Notes under the pieces: model-generated | What the model saw: the letters and a program-made list of their open reading frames with translations, nothing else | Database searches by the model: none | What the model was told of the DNA's origin: nothing | Origin: Glomus cerebriforme | Lineage: Eukaryota > Glomeromycota > Glomeromycetes > Glomerales > Glomeraceae | Assembly (NCBI GenBank): GCA_003550305.1 | Contig: QKYT01000941.1 | Coordinates: 4,284 to 38,163, forward strand | Reading direction: 5' to 3' | Length of the DNA: 33,880 bases | Shown: one piece after another, positions 1 to 10,963 of the stretch | Position numbering within the stretch: the stretch's first letter is position 1 | Layout of the letters: every line of letters starts with the position of its first letter | Position numbers and translations under genes: made by a program

Positions 1-177
1 GTAAATATATTTGACTGTAATTAATAAAATTAATAAAGCATAAATTACATTATACAACTGAAAAGTAAATGTATAATTGAAATATTTCACAGATTAATGA
101 ATAAAATTTCTGCACAGATTTTTGGTATTTTGGAGATCTGTGCAGATTTTGGGTCGCAGATTAAAAATTTGCCGATG

Positions 178-270
178 AATTTTAAGGTAATTCTGTTAAA
201 TTCTTGCTAATTTTAAGGTAATTTCATTAAATTTTTGCTAATTTTAAGGTAATTTCGTTAAATTCTACCA
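178..270. repeat. 31 bp tandem repeat, three copies
   Basis: Three head-to-tail copies of a unit beginning AATTTTAAGGTAATT start at 178, 209 and 240. They differ by a few substitutions. The third copy fades at about 270. Confidence 0.8.
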
Positions 271-732
271 ACATTTTCATATCATTTCGCAATATTTATA
301 TTATTAATTTTGGTTAATTTTAGAGAAATGATGCCATTTAGCTTTTTTTGTGAAAATGTAAAATTCTTTATTTTCACTAAATTCAACAAAAAAAATCACA
401 ATTTACAAAAATTTTCCTGGTTAATTATGGTAAATTGTGTGATATTGATCACCTTTAAATCTGTGATGTTGGTAAAAATATTTTTATTAAATTTTTTAGT
501 ATTTTTTTTTTAAAAAAAATCAATTTTATTATATAATTAAATATGACAAAAATAACTAAACATGATTTTAATAAATATTGCATAATTAAAATAAAACTAC
601 TTTATTACATATTACTAAAATTGATATATTATAATAATTTTATACATAGTATATTATATAAAAAATAAATATTGTATTAATATAATATCACATGATTAAC
701 AAACATGTGATTTTGTATTTGATAATCTTTAG

Positions 733-978
733 TCAGTTACTTTTGGAAGTCACTGTAAATTAACTAATTTATTAATAAACATATTCAGAACAGCTTTTAA
801 TATTATTTTAGATGAGCAATTTAATAAAGTTATATTTAAACTCATTAATAATTATCCTGAATATGATATAAAATATGTTAATATATATATTGTAAATTAC
901 TGTTATAAAACTAACATCAATAAAATTATCAAAATAAAAAAGGAATATGATATATTATTAGTTGTCAAACTAGGCTAG
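733..978 (+). pseudogene. Coding-like open stretch, unknown product
   Basis: Eighty-one codons run without a stop, from just after a TAG at 730-732 to a TAG at 976-978, with no initiator ATG at the start. The translation has mixed, globular-like composition (for example FKLINNYPEYDIKYVN) rather than simple repeats, which is unusual for AT-rich non-coding DNA. It may be an exon or a fragment of a decayed gene. I recognise no domain, and chance cannot be excluded. Confidence 0.25.
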
Positions 979-1276
979 TCATTAGTTAGTTACTTAGGCA
1001 GTAAGTATTAGAATTCAATTACAAGAACTATTAGCCAATCAGAGATTTAGTATATATCACCAATCACTATCATAACTTATTTGCTAAATTTAAAAATAGT
1101 AATATGGATAATTCTTATACTTATCATTAATCCAGAATCCATAAGAGTAATATAGCTATTTACTTTAATTACTGAAAATTGGTAAAGATTACTAATGTAA
1201 AACCAAAAAAGATATATTTTGATAGATGGCACAGATATGGATATGAGATTAAATCTGAGAACTTGATGAAATATCC

Positions 1277-1803
1277 ACTGGTCAAAAACTGATCTATCTT
1301 ACAGATATCTTATAGATATCTTATAAATATTGGGTATCCAAAATGCAGAAAATCTGCTATACATCGGGTACTCAATATGTATACTATAGAATTAAAAAAT
1401 ACAATTTATTAATTATCTTCCTATTCAGTGATCATAAAAAGATGAAATATAGCTCATTCAATTTGCCTCATTGAGACGTATCGAATGGTACTAATATCGC
1501 ATTTCTAGGTATGATAGATGCTGAGATATTNNATAAATNGTAAAAAAATAAACAAAAAATNCAATATCTNNATATCTATNNNACCTAGAAATGCGAAATT
1601 AGTACCATTCAATACGTCTCAGTGAGGCAAATCGAATGAGCTATATTTCATCTTTTTATGATCTGAATAGTGAGATAATTAATAAATTGTATTTTTTAAT
1701 TCTATAGTATACATATTGAGTACCCAATGTATAGCAGATTTTCTGCATTTTGGATACCCAATATTTATAAGATATCTGTAAGATAAATCAGTTTTTGACC
1801 AGT
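1277..1803. mobile_element. Long-armed fold-back (palindromic) element
   Basis: The left arm 1277-1510 is matched as an inverted repeat by the right arm 1583-1803. It begins ACTGGTCAAAAACTGAT and ends with the complement. The arms are about 220-234 bp and highly similar, with small differences. The loop 1511-1582 contains Ns at several positions, as expected where a hairpin defeats sequencing or assembly. No open frame and no convincing target-site duplication were seen. It is probably a fold-back MITE; a local inverted duplication is the alternative. Confidence 0.85.
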
Positions 1804-1810
1804 ACCTAGA

Positions 1811-2156
1811 GTTAAGTAAAATCGTTCTCTTCCCTACAAAACTTTCTATTACTTCCCTTTTCTGATACTAAAGAGATAAAACTTGTGCAAGACTGGATAG
1901 CTTAAAAAACCAAATATTTCTAGAGGTATCGTTAAAGGTCATTATCCAAAAGTTGTAAAATAAAAATTGTGTGTATATTTAAAAATAATAAAATGCAAAC
2001 AACCTAAACTATTTTATTAACCATTAAATAACAAGAGAAGCATTTTTACTTAAGACCCTGAAGGCTGTTACCATAATGAACGAAGCCTCCAGGATGTGTT
2101 TTTGCTTCGTGAAAAATTTGGTCAGAATTTTTTGGAAAAGAGTGGCCCTTCCTTCA
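1811..2156. repeat. Direct repeat E, copy 1
   Basis: This segment, starting GTTAAGTAAAATCG, is closely similar to 11821-12153. It contains a possible small stem (CGAAGC ... GCTTCG, about 2079-2120). Both copies end with GGAAAAGAGTGG beside the LINE target motif. Copy 1 has about 12 extra bases (around 2146-2157) before the motif. No open frame. It could be a repeated host sequence used as LINE target, or the 5' end of another retroelement, because the LINE 5' ends also finish in GGAAAGAG or GGAAAAGAG. Confidence 0.8.
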
Positions 2157-2171
2157 GCAATATTGGCAGAG
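2157..2171. repeat. Target motif left of LINE A
   Basis: GCAATATTGGCAGAG directly precedes the poly(T) of LINE A. The first 13 bases recur at 10951-10963 beyond the LINE A 5' end, so they read as its target-site duplication. The same motif abuts the tails of three other LINE copies. Confidence 0.8.
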
Positions 2172-2416
2172 TTTTTTTTTTTTGTTTTAACAGCATATTA
2201 CATTAATAATAATTGTAATAGAAAATAAAACACAAAATACATGAATAAAATATATGGATCTCGTTTCTATCTAGTTTACATAAATAAGAATTTAAAAAGT
2301 AAAACTAATCTAAATGCCTACGCTATAAACTTAATATAAAAACATATCCAGTATACAACTTCACAATCAGAGGTTATAACCAAATCGACCATCCAGAAAG
2401 TATCCCCTCCAATCCC

Positions 2417-5400
2417 TTAAAATAAGTTAAAGGAGAGCCAAATACTAACCATCTGAACTATCAAATCCATCAGAGGGACCATTTGGTCCAAAAGAGTTAT
2501 CCAGGAAGTTCCTAGGAAAAAAGCTTTAAATAGCAGGTCTAGAACAAAGGCTGAGGTCAGTGATGGGAGTCTTGAAACCTGAGCATCATCAACGGGAGCA
2601 TGTGATAAAATGACATTCTTAGCGAGAAGCTTAGAAGCCATGAGGTGATAATGAGAAAGCCAGGTTTGATGGAAGAAATTGTGTTGTAACTTATCTACTG
2701 CGAAGCAGATGAAGTTCTTAGTAAAATTAGCTGAGAAGCCATTGGAAAGGAGGAATGAGGATAATTCACGAGGAATAAAACCTTGAGGAAAAGTAAGGAA
2801 CAATGCGGAGAAAGAGCCAGATGAGAAGCCCAAATGTTAAGATAAAGAAAAGCTGAACGGGAAGGAAAGTCTGAAACATACTTGTTATGCTTTTTTGACC
2901 ATGAGATTGCAATTAAGTCTAATAAACCTAATTTAAACTACTCAAAAAGATAAGGATAATTGTTATGAGGCAAAGGAGGAGCGTCTGGAAGAGTAATAGC
3001 TAAAATAGTGGCCGAACAGTTCACCAAATGAGAAAGGGATTCTGGGCAAATACCACAGAAAAAATAAAGTCGTTCACTAGAAAAATAACGAGAACAATGA
3101 GAGGACATAACATCCATTGTAGGAAGTTCAGAGAGTTGAAGTTTGTAGCGAAAGGAAGAGTGGACAATACGTCATTCTTGCGTTTTAGAAGAGGAAAGAT
3201 CTGAGACCAGGGTAAAAGTAGTAAGTACTGATCAGGACAAAACCCAGTCAATAGGTGATACAAAAGGAGACATGGATGCAAAATGAGAAAGGGATAAAAA
3301 TTTTATAAAATTCGAATAAAAAACATATTAATCGAAAAAAGATCGAAAGGGGAATTCAAGTATGTAATCTAAATAAGATAAATAAACAGAAAAAGAAGAA
3401 TTAAAGTTTAAAGCAACTTTGTCTAGTGAATGAAAGTCAGAATGGCTTATTAAAGCACAGGCCATAAAGTCTGAATAATTATGTAAAGAAGCATCAGAGT
3501 GAGAGAGAACTTTGGAATCAGCAACTAACGAGATGATACCACAAATAATAGAAGAAGAGGCCGTAAAAAATTGTAAATGAGTATCATTAGGAATAATAGA
3601 GCAAATTAAAATAATAGGAGCAAGCTCAGAGACCAGAGAATTATGGATAGGGTAAGAAATGGAGAAACTAAAATCATCGAGCATAAGGCCATCAAGAGTA
3701 GCTTGGGTCTAGGCACAAGACATACATGGAAGATTATTGATAATTTTAAAAGAACCATCGACATAAAAATAATAAACATTAGGGGATAAAGTAAAATGAG
3801 AAGAGTTAACCAAAGGTGAATCAGAAGGGACAGGAGTGAACACTTGATCAAAATTCGGGAGAATAGAAAGCTTGGAAGACAAAGATAGGAGTTGGAAAGC
3901 AACAGTTTTAATTGAAACTTTAAAGGACATAACGTCCAAATGTTTCAAACGATATTTAAAAATAGAAGATAAAATCACGGAAAAGGTTAAGTCAACAGAA
4001 AAAGAATAAAAAATGGAGCTTAATTTCTTTTTTTAGGAAGCAGTAAGTGAGGCATAATCATAACTGTTCAAAGAACAACCAGAACATTGCTGTAAAGACA
4101 ACAACTGAGAAACCAGAGTATGCGAAAAAACTGGAGGTGAAGCAGGGATCCAATGATCAATAAGCGCCATATGAGACCATGAAACATATTTGAAAATATG
4201 ATCAAAAGAGGTGCGAGAGGAGCGGGAAAGCCAATTGGCAATCCAATGGGAGCCAAAGTATTTATTTAGATGATTGAATGGAATAATTTGATAGGGAATA
4301 TCCTTCAAAATGGAAAAATCGTCCATAACAAATTCTGGTTGGAGCCAACAGGAGAGCGAGAAATTTACACAGATAAGTGAAGCCACTGAAGTGTACCAAA
4401 TAGGAGGAACTGAGCGGCGTCAAAAAGAATACCTGTAAGAAAGTTCTTTTCAGTCCATCATATACGTACCATCATACAAAAGAAGCTGGGAAAGAAAGAG
4501 AATAGATTTGTTACGTAAAGAAGTGAGACACTTCGGATAGGAAGATTTCAAAATGTTGTGGAGTGGGACAGAGCTACTTGTAACAGGCGACAATAAGAAA
4601 ACCTTAGAGATAATATTGAACTTAAAATTATTAAGGTATAAATGCCTTAAAACATTAAAAATATAATCATGATTAGAATGGAAAAAGAAATCCAAAGGGA
4701 CTAATCAGTAATTGAAAAAGGAGAAACAGGGACCATAAAGCAGCTTATAAAGAAGCAATATGGAGATGCAGAACTTTGCTCAAAGAGGATTGGGAATTGA
4801 AACCTGATAAAAGGTCAGCATCTGCTTGTTTTAAAAGTTCATGAAATAGAGAAAAAAGACGAAAATGTTTATCTAAAAAAAGAACAACATCTGGTAAAGT
4901 ATACGCAAATTTAAACTTATGTTTAAATAAGCATTTAAAAGGAGACATAAAGGCAGAACCTTTACACAAAGAAATAAAGGTAGCTTGAAAATGATAAATA
5001 ATCTTAAGGAATAAAACAATATTATGCAAATAGGTGAGTTGAGCAGGAAAAAAGCATTTAAAATGAATAACTTCATTAAACATGATGTAATCCTGCTTAA
5101 TTTGAAAAATAACAAAAGAAGATTTAAGGCAAAGATTAAACCAAATGTCCAAGAACCAAAAAGAGAAAGAAGGTAAAATAGGGGTAATAGTAATCGAACT
5201 AGGGATACGACCAAAGGAAACCAAGTCAGGGAAATGCTAGCTAATAGAAAAAGATAAAGGAGAACAGGAAGTAATAATATTTGAAGTCAAAACATATTTT
5301 TTATGATTAGCTGAGATATTATTAAAATAATATAACCCATTAAAAGAGAAGGAAATAAGGGTAGAATCATCCATATATGTAAGATTCAAAAACAATAAGG

Positions 5401-8208
5401 AATCATTATGAAAAGAACGAAGGGACAACGAAGTCAATTTGGAAACAGAAAATTCATAAGGGGATTTGGCATGAACAGAAAGTTCAGTAAGCAAAGAATC
5501 TAGGTAAATAACCCAGAAAAGTGGAGAGATAATTTTCCCTTGGTCAATACCAATTTTGACCCTATAAGGAGCAGAGGGGCCAAATGGAGTGAGAACAGAG
5601 TTATGATGGTTAGTAAGGAAATGGCCAGAAATGACGTCATTTAAATTTCAGGATTTTTGCCCCCTCCCTCCCCAGGTCATCATCCATTTTAGGAAATAAA
5701 AAATTATAAACATAATTCTGGTCAGAATTATGTTTATTACTAATTTCTAAAAAAGGAAAATGTAACATCATCATGATCTCAACCCCCCTCCCCCCCTTAG
5801 AAAATGACGTCATTTCTGGCCGTCCCCTAAATAAAGAGATAATAAAATCTATTGCCAATACAGAAATCTTAAGGCGGAGTAAGGCTAGGTGAAGCATACA
5901 CAAATTGATAGAATCGAAAGCCTTGCTAATATCTTGCGAAAGGATCCATAAAGGTTTTTGTTAGATTTTGCATTGTTGATAATAGATTTCAATGTAAGGA
6001 TAGGTTCTTTATACGAACAGCCAGGGAGGCCAGCAAAATTCTTGCCTTGAAGCACGTGATGACGGGAAAGAATTGAGAAAAGCCAGTTAGTAAAAACCTT
6101 AACAGTAGCTTTTCGGAAAGTTTTCAGAAGCGTAATAGGCTAAGTATTGGGAAGTTTACATTTCCAGTCCTAAGGTTTAAGGATGGGATACATAGAAGCA
6201 AGCCGCTAGACTTTAGGGATAGAACCCTTTTCAAGACATAAGGACATGAACTTTAGCATATAGAGTTAGTTGACGAGCTGCAATATTTAAGCATTTCATA
6301 AGAAATGCCAGAGAGGCCTGAAACCTTACTACAAGACAGCGCAGCTAGAACAGAGTTAAATTCCACTTGAAAAACAGGAGCACAAAGAAATTGATAAATA
6401 TCAGGATTGACAGACAGACAGAGGAGAGGGAAGAGTAGCGATTACGCTAATTATCTGGGAAAGCAGAAAGGTGATCATACTGAGAAATGGGAGAATGAAC
6501 GAAATTTTAGAAATGAGAATTGACAGCATTATGTATTGCCACCAGATTAGTGACAAGCTGATGAGAGTGATCAGGAGCTTGAATAAGGACATGATCCAAA
6601 GTAATACAATGTCAAGAATGTTAGAGCACAGAGGAAATGAAAGCTCATTTGTTCGAGTCAAAATTGGAAATACGCCTATCCGTGAAGTCTTCAATCTGGA
6701 ACAAGTGAAATTTCTGTAATTCAAATTTAATTAAAGATTTGACAAAATGTTTTAAAGATAACAAGTTAGTCAAAATATCCTAGCAGTTAAAAAGGTCAAT
6801 GTTCAATGGAAATGTAGGAGCAGGAAAAGGGGATTCCATGTCCAGAGAAGAAATAAATTGAACAGTGCTGAGAATAGAGACACAATGATTGACTCAAGAA
6901 AAGAAAATCTTTTTAGAGGAAAGAGCATCTGATTTTTGAACAGGGATTTTAAATTAGTGTATAATCTTGGATAGGAGAGATAAGAAGGTGAACAACTTAT
7001 CCAAAGGTGGGGATAAACCTGGCGAAAGGTGTTAGAAACTTTCTTTTTGGGTAGATTGGTATGCGTCAAATTAAGAATAATTTGACAGATAAATGACCAT
7101 AAAGGCTCAATATGGGAATAAGAAGCAGATTGAATATAAGAATTAAACAAACGTTCTGTATTATCAGAAAACTTCGACCAAATGCCCAGAGTAACAGAGT
7201 TGTAGTTAAAAACTACTTGATATTGTACACATCTTTTAAGAAGGGCAGAAGATAGTATATTAATGAACAGATGGAGGAAAGGTAATTAAGGACTATTAAA
7301 TGGTCAGAATTATGAAAAGAATGCGAAGTATTCTAAACTTCCATTTGGTATAGGTCAGAGAATAAATCAGGGCAATTATACCAAATGTGATTTAAATAAG
7401 AATAAGTGAAAAGAAAATTACTAGGACTATGAAAGTATATGGGAATAGGAGTAGAATTAAAAGAGGTAGGGGATTCCGTGAAATGAAAATTCATAAGGTA
7501 ATTGTATAGTTTGTGGAAATGGGAAGAAGGGGAAGAAGAAATATTGTCAGGATTAAAATTGAGATCTTCCATCAAAATAACTTTAAGGTTAGAATGTGAA
7601 GCATCAACAAAAATTGAATGTAGTTCTTGTATAGTGGAAAGCAATTCGTCCTTATTAGAAGGGTAAAAGGAGAAAGATAAGCATTAATTATATGAAGTTT
7701 GATACCTGGGAAGAAGACGTCCAAATAGATAATATGGATTTTCATTTGACACATTTCTGAACGTGAGAAGTAAAAATGATGGATGTAAGAAACCATATAT
7801 CACCAGTATACATAGAAGAACGAGGAGTCCACCAGCCAGTTAAATGACGAGCAGGGGAGTCTGAAAGGAATTGAGAATTATAGGAAGCAATAGGATGAGA
7901 AAGAATCTTAGAGGGATTGGGAGTGGGAATACAAGTGTCACTAAGAGCAAGCAAATGAATGTTCTTAATCAAGCAAGAATGTAATACATCATGAAGAAAA
8001 AGAGGATCAGATAAACCGCCATGAATATTTTGAGTGGCTAAGATAATAAATTCATGAGGATTCTCAAGGAAGTAAGGGTTAAAATTTTTATTATAATTAA
8101 AATATTTTAAATAATTATATTGCATATTAGTAACAGTGGGAAATCAAAAGTGGGGGAAGGGAGATTATGGAATAATTGATCAAAATTATCTAAACAGTTA
8201 ATATTCAT
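2417..8208 (-). pseudogene. LINE A ORF2: EEP endonuclease, reverse transcriptase, RNase H
   Basis: ORF2 relic starting at an ATG (8206-8208) that matches the LINE B start MNIN. The EEP region (8125-7333) shows NIHGG, LLALSDT, EDLNFN and a YLNHIWYN stretch. The reverse transcriptase is badly broken through 6724-5930. The palm is recognisable, with DISKAFDS near 5920, GIDQG near 5550 and an intact YMDD at 5366-5377. RNase H (about 4030-3330) starts with a canonical YVDGS but has lost the segment holding its third acidic residue. A Cys/His region near 3050-3010 (CPESLSHLV) and the C-terminal tail end at 2417. A MITE interrupts the palm at 5623-5822. Enzymatically dead. Confidence 0.85.
5623..5822. 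mobile_element. MITE with CRE-like terminal inverted repeats, inside LINE A RT
   Basis: The ends are inverted repeats: GGCCAGAAATGACGTCATTT on the left and its complement on the right. Each contains the palindrome TGACGTCA. The centre has a second hairpin around TAAACATAATTCTG. C-rich tracts sit just inside both ends (about 5659-5673 and 5781-5797) on the same strand. LINE B lacks this segment between the residues equivalent to ISLF and TSRQ, so it is an insertion. No coding capacity and no clear target-site duplication. Superfamily unknown. Confidence 0.85.
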
Positions 8209-8244
8209 TAATTAATGAATTAAAAAAGTGACAAGGAAAGGAAA

Positions 8245-8718
8245 TTATGAGGAGTAATCAGAATTACCGGAAGCAGGAAGAGTAGCAGAAATACGATTGA
8301 CTAAATTACGAACAGTAGAAGAAAGATCATTAACCAAATTAGCATTTGCAACAGAGTCTTGTTTAAAGGAAGCCAAAGCGACAAGAAGGTCAGAATCAGG
8401 GGAAATGGCATGAGATGAGAGAAGGGTAGTATTAGACAGTTTAGGCGAAGACAAGTCAACCAAATCTGAGGAAGTGGTATAATAAGACAAGTCACCAGAG
8501 TCCGTCATACTGACATCAGGAGAAACTGAACTTGATTGGATTTGAGAAAAGGACAGAGAAATCACGTCATTTATAGATGAAGAAGAGAGAGGCGTTTTGA
8601 CTGTTATGATATCTTCAAGACAGGAAATACACTTATCATAATGCTCCAAGATGTCTTTTAAAAGGCCAAAATATTGAGAGAGGTCTGCTAGAGCCTCCTT
8701 AATATCGGAAGGGGACAT
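8245..8718 (-). CDS. LINE A segment between ORF1 and ORF2, 157 residues, intact
   Basis: Open frame starting MSPSDIKEALADL and ending at a TAA shortly before ORF2. It has a helical, coiled-coil-like N-terminal part, a Ser/Thr/Asp-rich middle (SSDLVDLSSP) and a helical end (FKQDSVANANLVNDLSS). LINE B has the same segment with much sequence change but the same length and end, which indicates past selection as protein. It lies in the same frame as ORF1, separated from it by one TGA (8773-8775), and the peptide just after that stop is conserved with LINE B. It may be a separate small ORF or the C-terminal domain of ORF1. No known domain recognised. Confidence 0.65.
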   Translation of the reverse strand: MSPSDIKEALADLSQYFGLLKDILEHYDKCISCLEDIITVKTPLSSSSINDVISLSFSQIQSSSVSPDVSMTDSGDLSYYTTSSDLVDLSSPKLSNTTLLSSHAISPDSDLLVALASFKQDSVANANLVNDLSSTVRNLVNRISATLPASGNSDYSS

Positions 8719-8772
8719 AAAATCATCAATGGTATCTGGGCGATAAGAGGGCCAAGAAATGTTATGCTCATT

Positions 8773-10826
8773 TCAAGGTCTCTTAGTACCTTTCGTAGAG
8801 AAGGAAGGAGAGGCTATTGAAGAGAAGGCTTGAGAGCGGGTTTTTTTAACAGCGTCAGTAAAGGAAGTACTAGGGGTAACTTTGGAAGAAGCAATAGGCT
8901 TATGATGCTGAGCAGAACAGTATTTGGAATAGAGATTGGTGATCGCAGAATTATGAGATTTAGAGGCTTTAGGCCAAGAAGAACAATTCTTAGGAACGCA
9001 ATCGAGCTTGCCACAATTGCGACATAATAATTTGCTCTGAGAGGGTTGGAATCATTCAAGGTTCTGACCATTAAAGGTGCAAGAGATATCAATTGTATTC
9101 TGCAGGAGTTCTGCAGAAGAGAAAGTCACATGACAAAAGGGTTTATACCTGTAAGATGTAACAAAATGTGAGAAGGTAATGGTTTTAGCCAAGACTGATT
9201 TAGCGATCTCTATGAGATCAGCTTCAACAACATTGGACGGAAAACCTGAGAGAATGGCAACATAGGTGTGGCGTAACTGTTTTTGTTCTAGAAAGAAAGA
9301 GGAAGGATTGATACAGACATAAGCGCCCATGCACAGAACGCCTAAGCCTGGCTTTAAAACTGAAATATTTTGGATTTGCCAAAATTCTGAAACTAAAATA
9401 CGAAATATTTTTGAAATTCGAAATTCTGAAATCTGAAATTCATGCCGAAATGCCAAAATTCTAATTGGCCGGCATTATGAAAATTTCAGCCGGAATTATT
9501 GAATTTCCTAAAAAGGATATTTTATTACACAATTGGCGAAAATGATTTTTACCAAATTTGATTTTCTATGAAACTGGTATCGCCTAAAAAGAAAATAATC
9601 TACATGTGCGCTTAATCTGACAATTTTTCAGCATTTTGGCCTGATTTTGGATTTAGTAACATGATTATTACTATTTGCTAATTATTTAATATATAGTAAA
9701 TAAAAACTTTAGCAATAAATATCTCGGCAACCAGTGATCACAGAAAGATGATCTTGTCACCATTAGACTCGCCTAATCAAGCGGAATCCAATGAACTATA
9801 ATTCATCTTTCTAGAATTAATAAATGGCGAGATAAAATATTTTATTTTTTCAGCCAATCAGAATTTCAGAATAATTTCAGATTTCGGTTTCAGAATTTCA
9901 GATTTCAGATTTTGGGTAAATCAATTTCAGAGCCATCCTTAAGAATGTTCCAGCGGTCAGATTGGAATGAGTCAAGAGCAGCAGTATTATCATAGGTTAT
10001 TTCAGCACGTTGAAAAAGGTTTTTTGTAGTAATAATACATTTAGTAATATTACTGAAACGGGAAAAGGTACCTAACAGTTGTGGTCGGGTGACATCCAAC
10101 AGAATATCAGAAATTTGCAAAGAACGACTGCGCGTATCTTGGTGGATGGCTGCAGTGTTATGCATATGGAAAAGCAGATTTTCCAAATCAGGAATGGGAA
10201 AGGAAATTAATTCGTTCCTCTGAGTTGCAGATCAAAATTCAACAATGATCCGCTTACTATCTGCAGAGCCTGAGTAACGTGCGTGATTATTAAATGAGAA
10301 AAACTTGGAAACATAGCGATCAACTGCAACGCATAACGCAGAATTGGTTTTAAATTTTTTGAGGAGGGAAGAAAAAGAATTCGGAGTCACAGCAGCGAAG
10401 TATATCGAGGACGAAGCCTAAACCGCAGCGTCAGGAATAATTTTATCATTATCGGTAACTTTGTTCTTTCTTTTATTGACAGAGAGAGTGGTGTGGATGG
10501 AATCATCCAACATTTCTGAAGGGGGATTAGGGATATCAGGAGTAGAAGAGGAAGGAATAAAAGGTGTGGCAGTGGGGAAAAGAGCAGGTTCTGGGGAAGA
10601 GACCAGATCAGAAGTGGGAGAAGCAGCAAAGTCTTCATCCATATGGGATTCAGTAGCAGAACGAATACGTTTATTAGGGGGTGAGAGGAGGTGAAGAGGG
10701 CTCTGGACCAGAAGAGTCAGGAGGAATAAGAAAAGAAGAAGGAGAAGAACTAGAGGATGCGGAAGTAAAATATTTCAAGTCGTTGTTCTTTTTAGCTTTT
10801 TGTTTAACGGAAGAGTTACGAGTCAT
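8773..10826 (-). pseudogene. LINE A ORF1: RRM-like and zinc-knuckle nucleic-acid-binding protein
   Basis: Relic of the Gag-like ORF1p. It starts MTRNSSVKQKAKK at 10826, followed by a Ser/Pro-rich low-complexity part. An RRM-like stretch is still readable before the MITE at 9348-9935 and another after it (YVAILSGFPSNVVEADL). The zinc knuckle lies at 8983-9024 and reads CRNCGKLDCVPKNC, that is CX2CX4CX4C. The frame ends KRP-TGA, as KRP-TAA does in LINE B. Several frameshifts and stops (for example at 10674 and 10418) break it. In related LINEs this protein packages element RNA. Confidence 0.8.
9348..9935. mobile_element. MITE inside LINE A ORF1
   Basis: This ~590 bp block is missing from LINE B at the same point of ORF1, after the peptide GVLCM. 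Its ends are imperfect inverted repeats (CTGGCTTTAAAACTGAAAT on the left, complement of ATGGCTCTGAAATTGATTT on the right). Many GAAATTCTGAAA-type subterminal repeats lie in opposite orientations at the two ends. An internal GGCCGGCATTAT / GCCGGAATTATTG motif resembles one in the hAT-like MITE at 28883-29316. A possible imperfect duplication (CCTAAG / CCTTAAG) flanks it. No coding capacity. Confidence 0.75.
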
Positions 10827-10950
10827 GATGAAGGTAAAACTTGTAAAACTTAACATAATAAATAAAAATAGCAAAGAAAATAAGTGAAATAAAAAATTAT
10901 TTTCTTTAACAAAATTTGGGCAGAGTAGAGTAGGAAAGAGTTTTTTTTTT

Positions 10951-10963
10951 GCAATATTGGCAG
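10951..10963. repeat. Target motif between LINE A and LINE D
   Basis: GCAATATTGGCAG lies between a T10 run at the LINE A 5' end and the T20 run that is the tail of LINE D. It is the right target-site duplication of LINE A and also the sequence directly behind the LINE D tail. Confidence 0.8.

Larger units (their letters stand above)
1..1276. other. AT-rich region without a recognisable gene
   Basis: Very AT-rich sequence. It holds a short 31 bp tandem repeat near 178-270 and one plus-strand open stretch at 733-978, listed separately. The 67-codon open frame at 310-513 is Phe/Leu/Lys-rich low-complexity translation of AT-rich DNA and I do not believe it. No RNA gene or transposon end was recognised. 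Confidence 0.6.
2172..10940 (-). mobile_element. LINE A, near full-length decayed non-LTR retrotransposon
   Basis: The poly(T) run 2172-2183 is the poly(A) tail of a minus-strand element. The 3' UTR runs to the end of ORF2 at 2417, and ORF2, ORF1 and the 5' UTR follow up to GGAAAGAG at 10940. Order and sequence match LINE B (12893-20876) throughout. A and B are clearly diverged. Copy A carries many stops and frameshifts and two MITE insertions (5623-5822, 9348-9935). A 13 bp target-site duplication flanks it (2157-2169 and 10951-10963), with an extra T10 run between the 5' end and the duplication. The domain set EEP-RT-RNase H points to the Tad/I-like group of LINEs. Confidence 0.9.

Noticed and set aside
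310..513. 67-codon plus-strand open frame
   Set aside because: Phe/Leu/Lys-rich translation of AT-rich DNA, no domain, no conserved partner.
2060..2156. Repeat E as a spliceosomal RNA (AATTTTTTGG looks like an Sm site)
   Set aside because: Compared from memory with U1, U2, U4, U5 and U6 hallmarks; none of their conserved parts are present.
6471..6719. Plus-strand 82-codon frame
   Set aside because: Antisense to the LINE A ORF2 linker, which aligns with LINE B on the minus strand.
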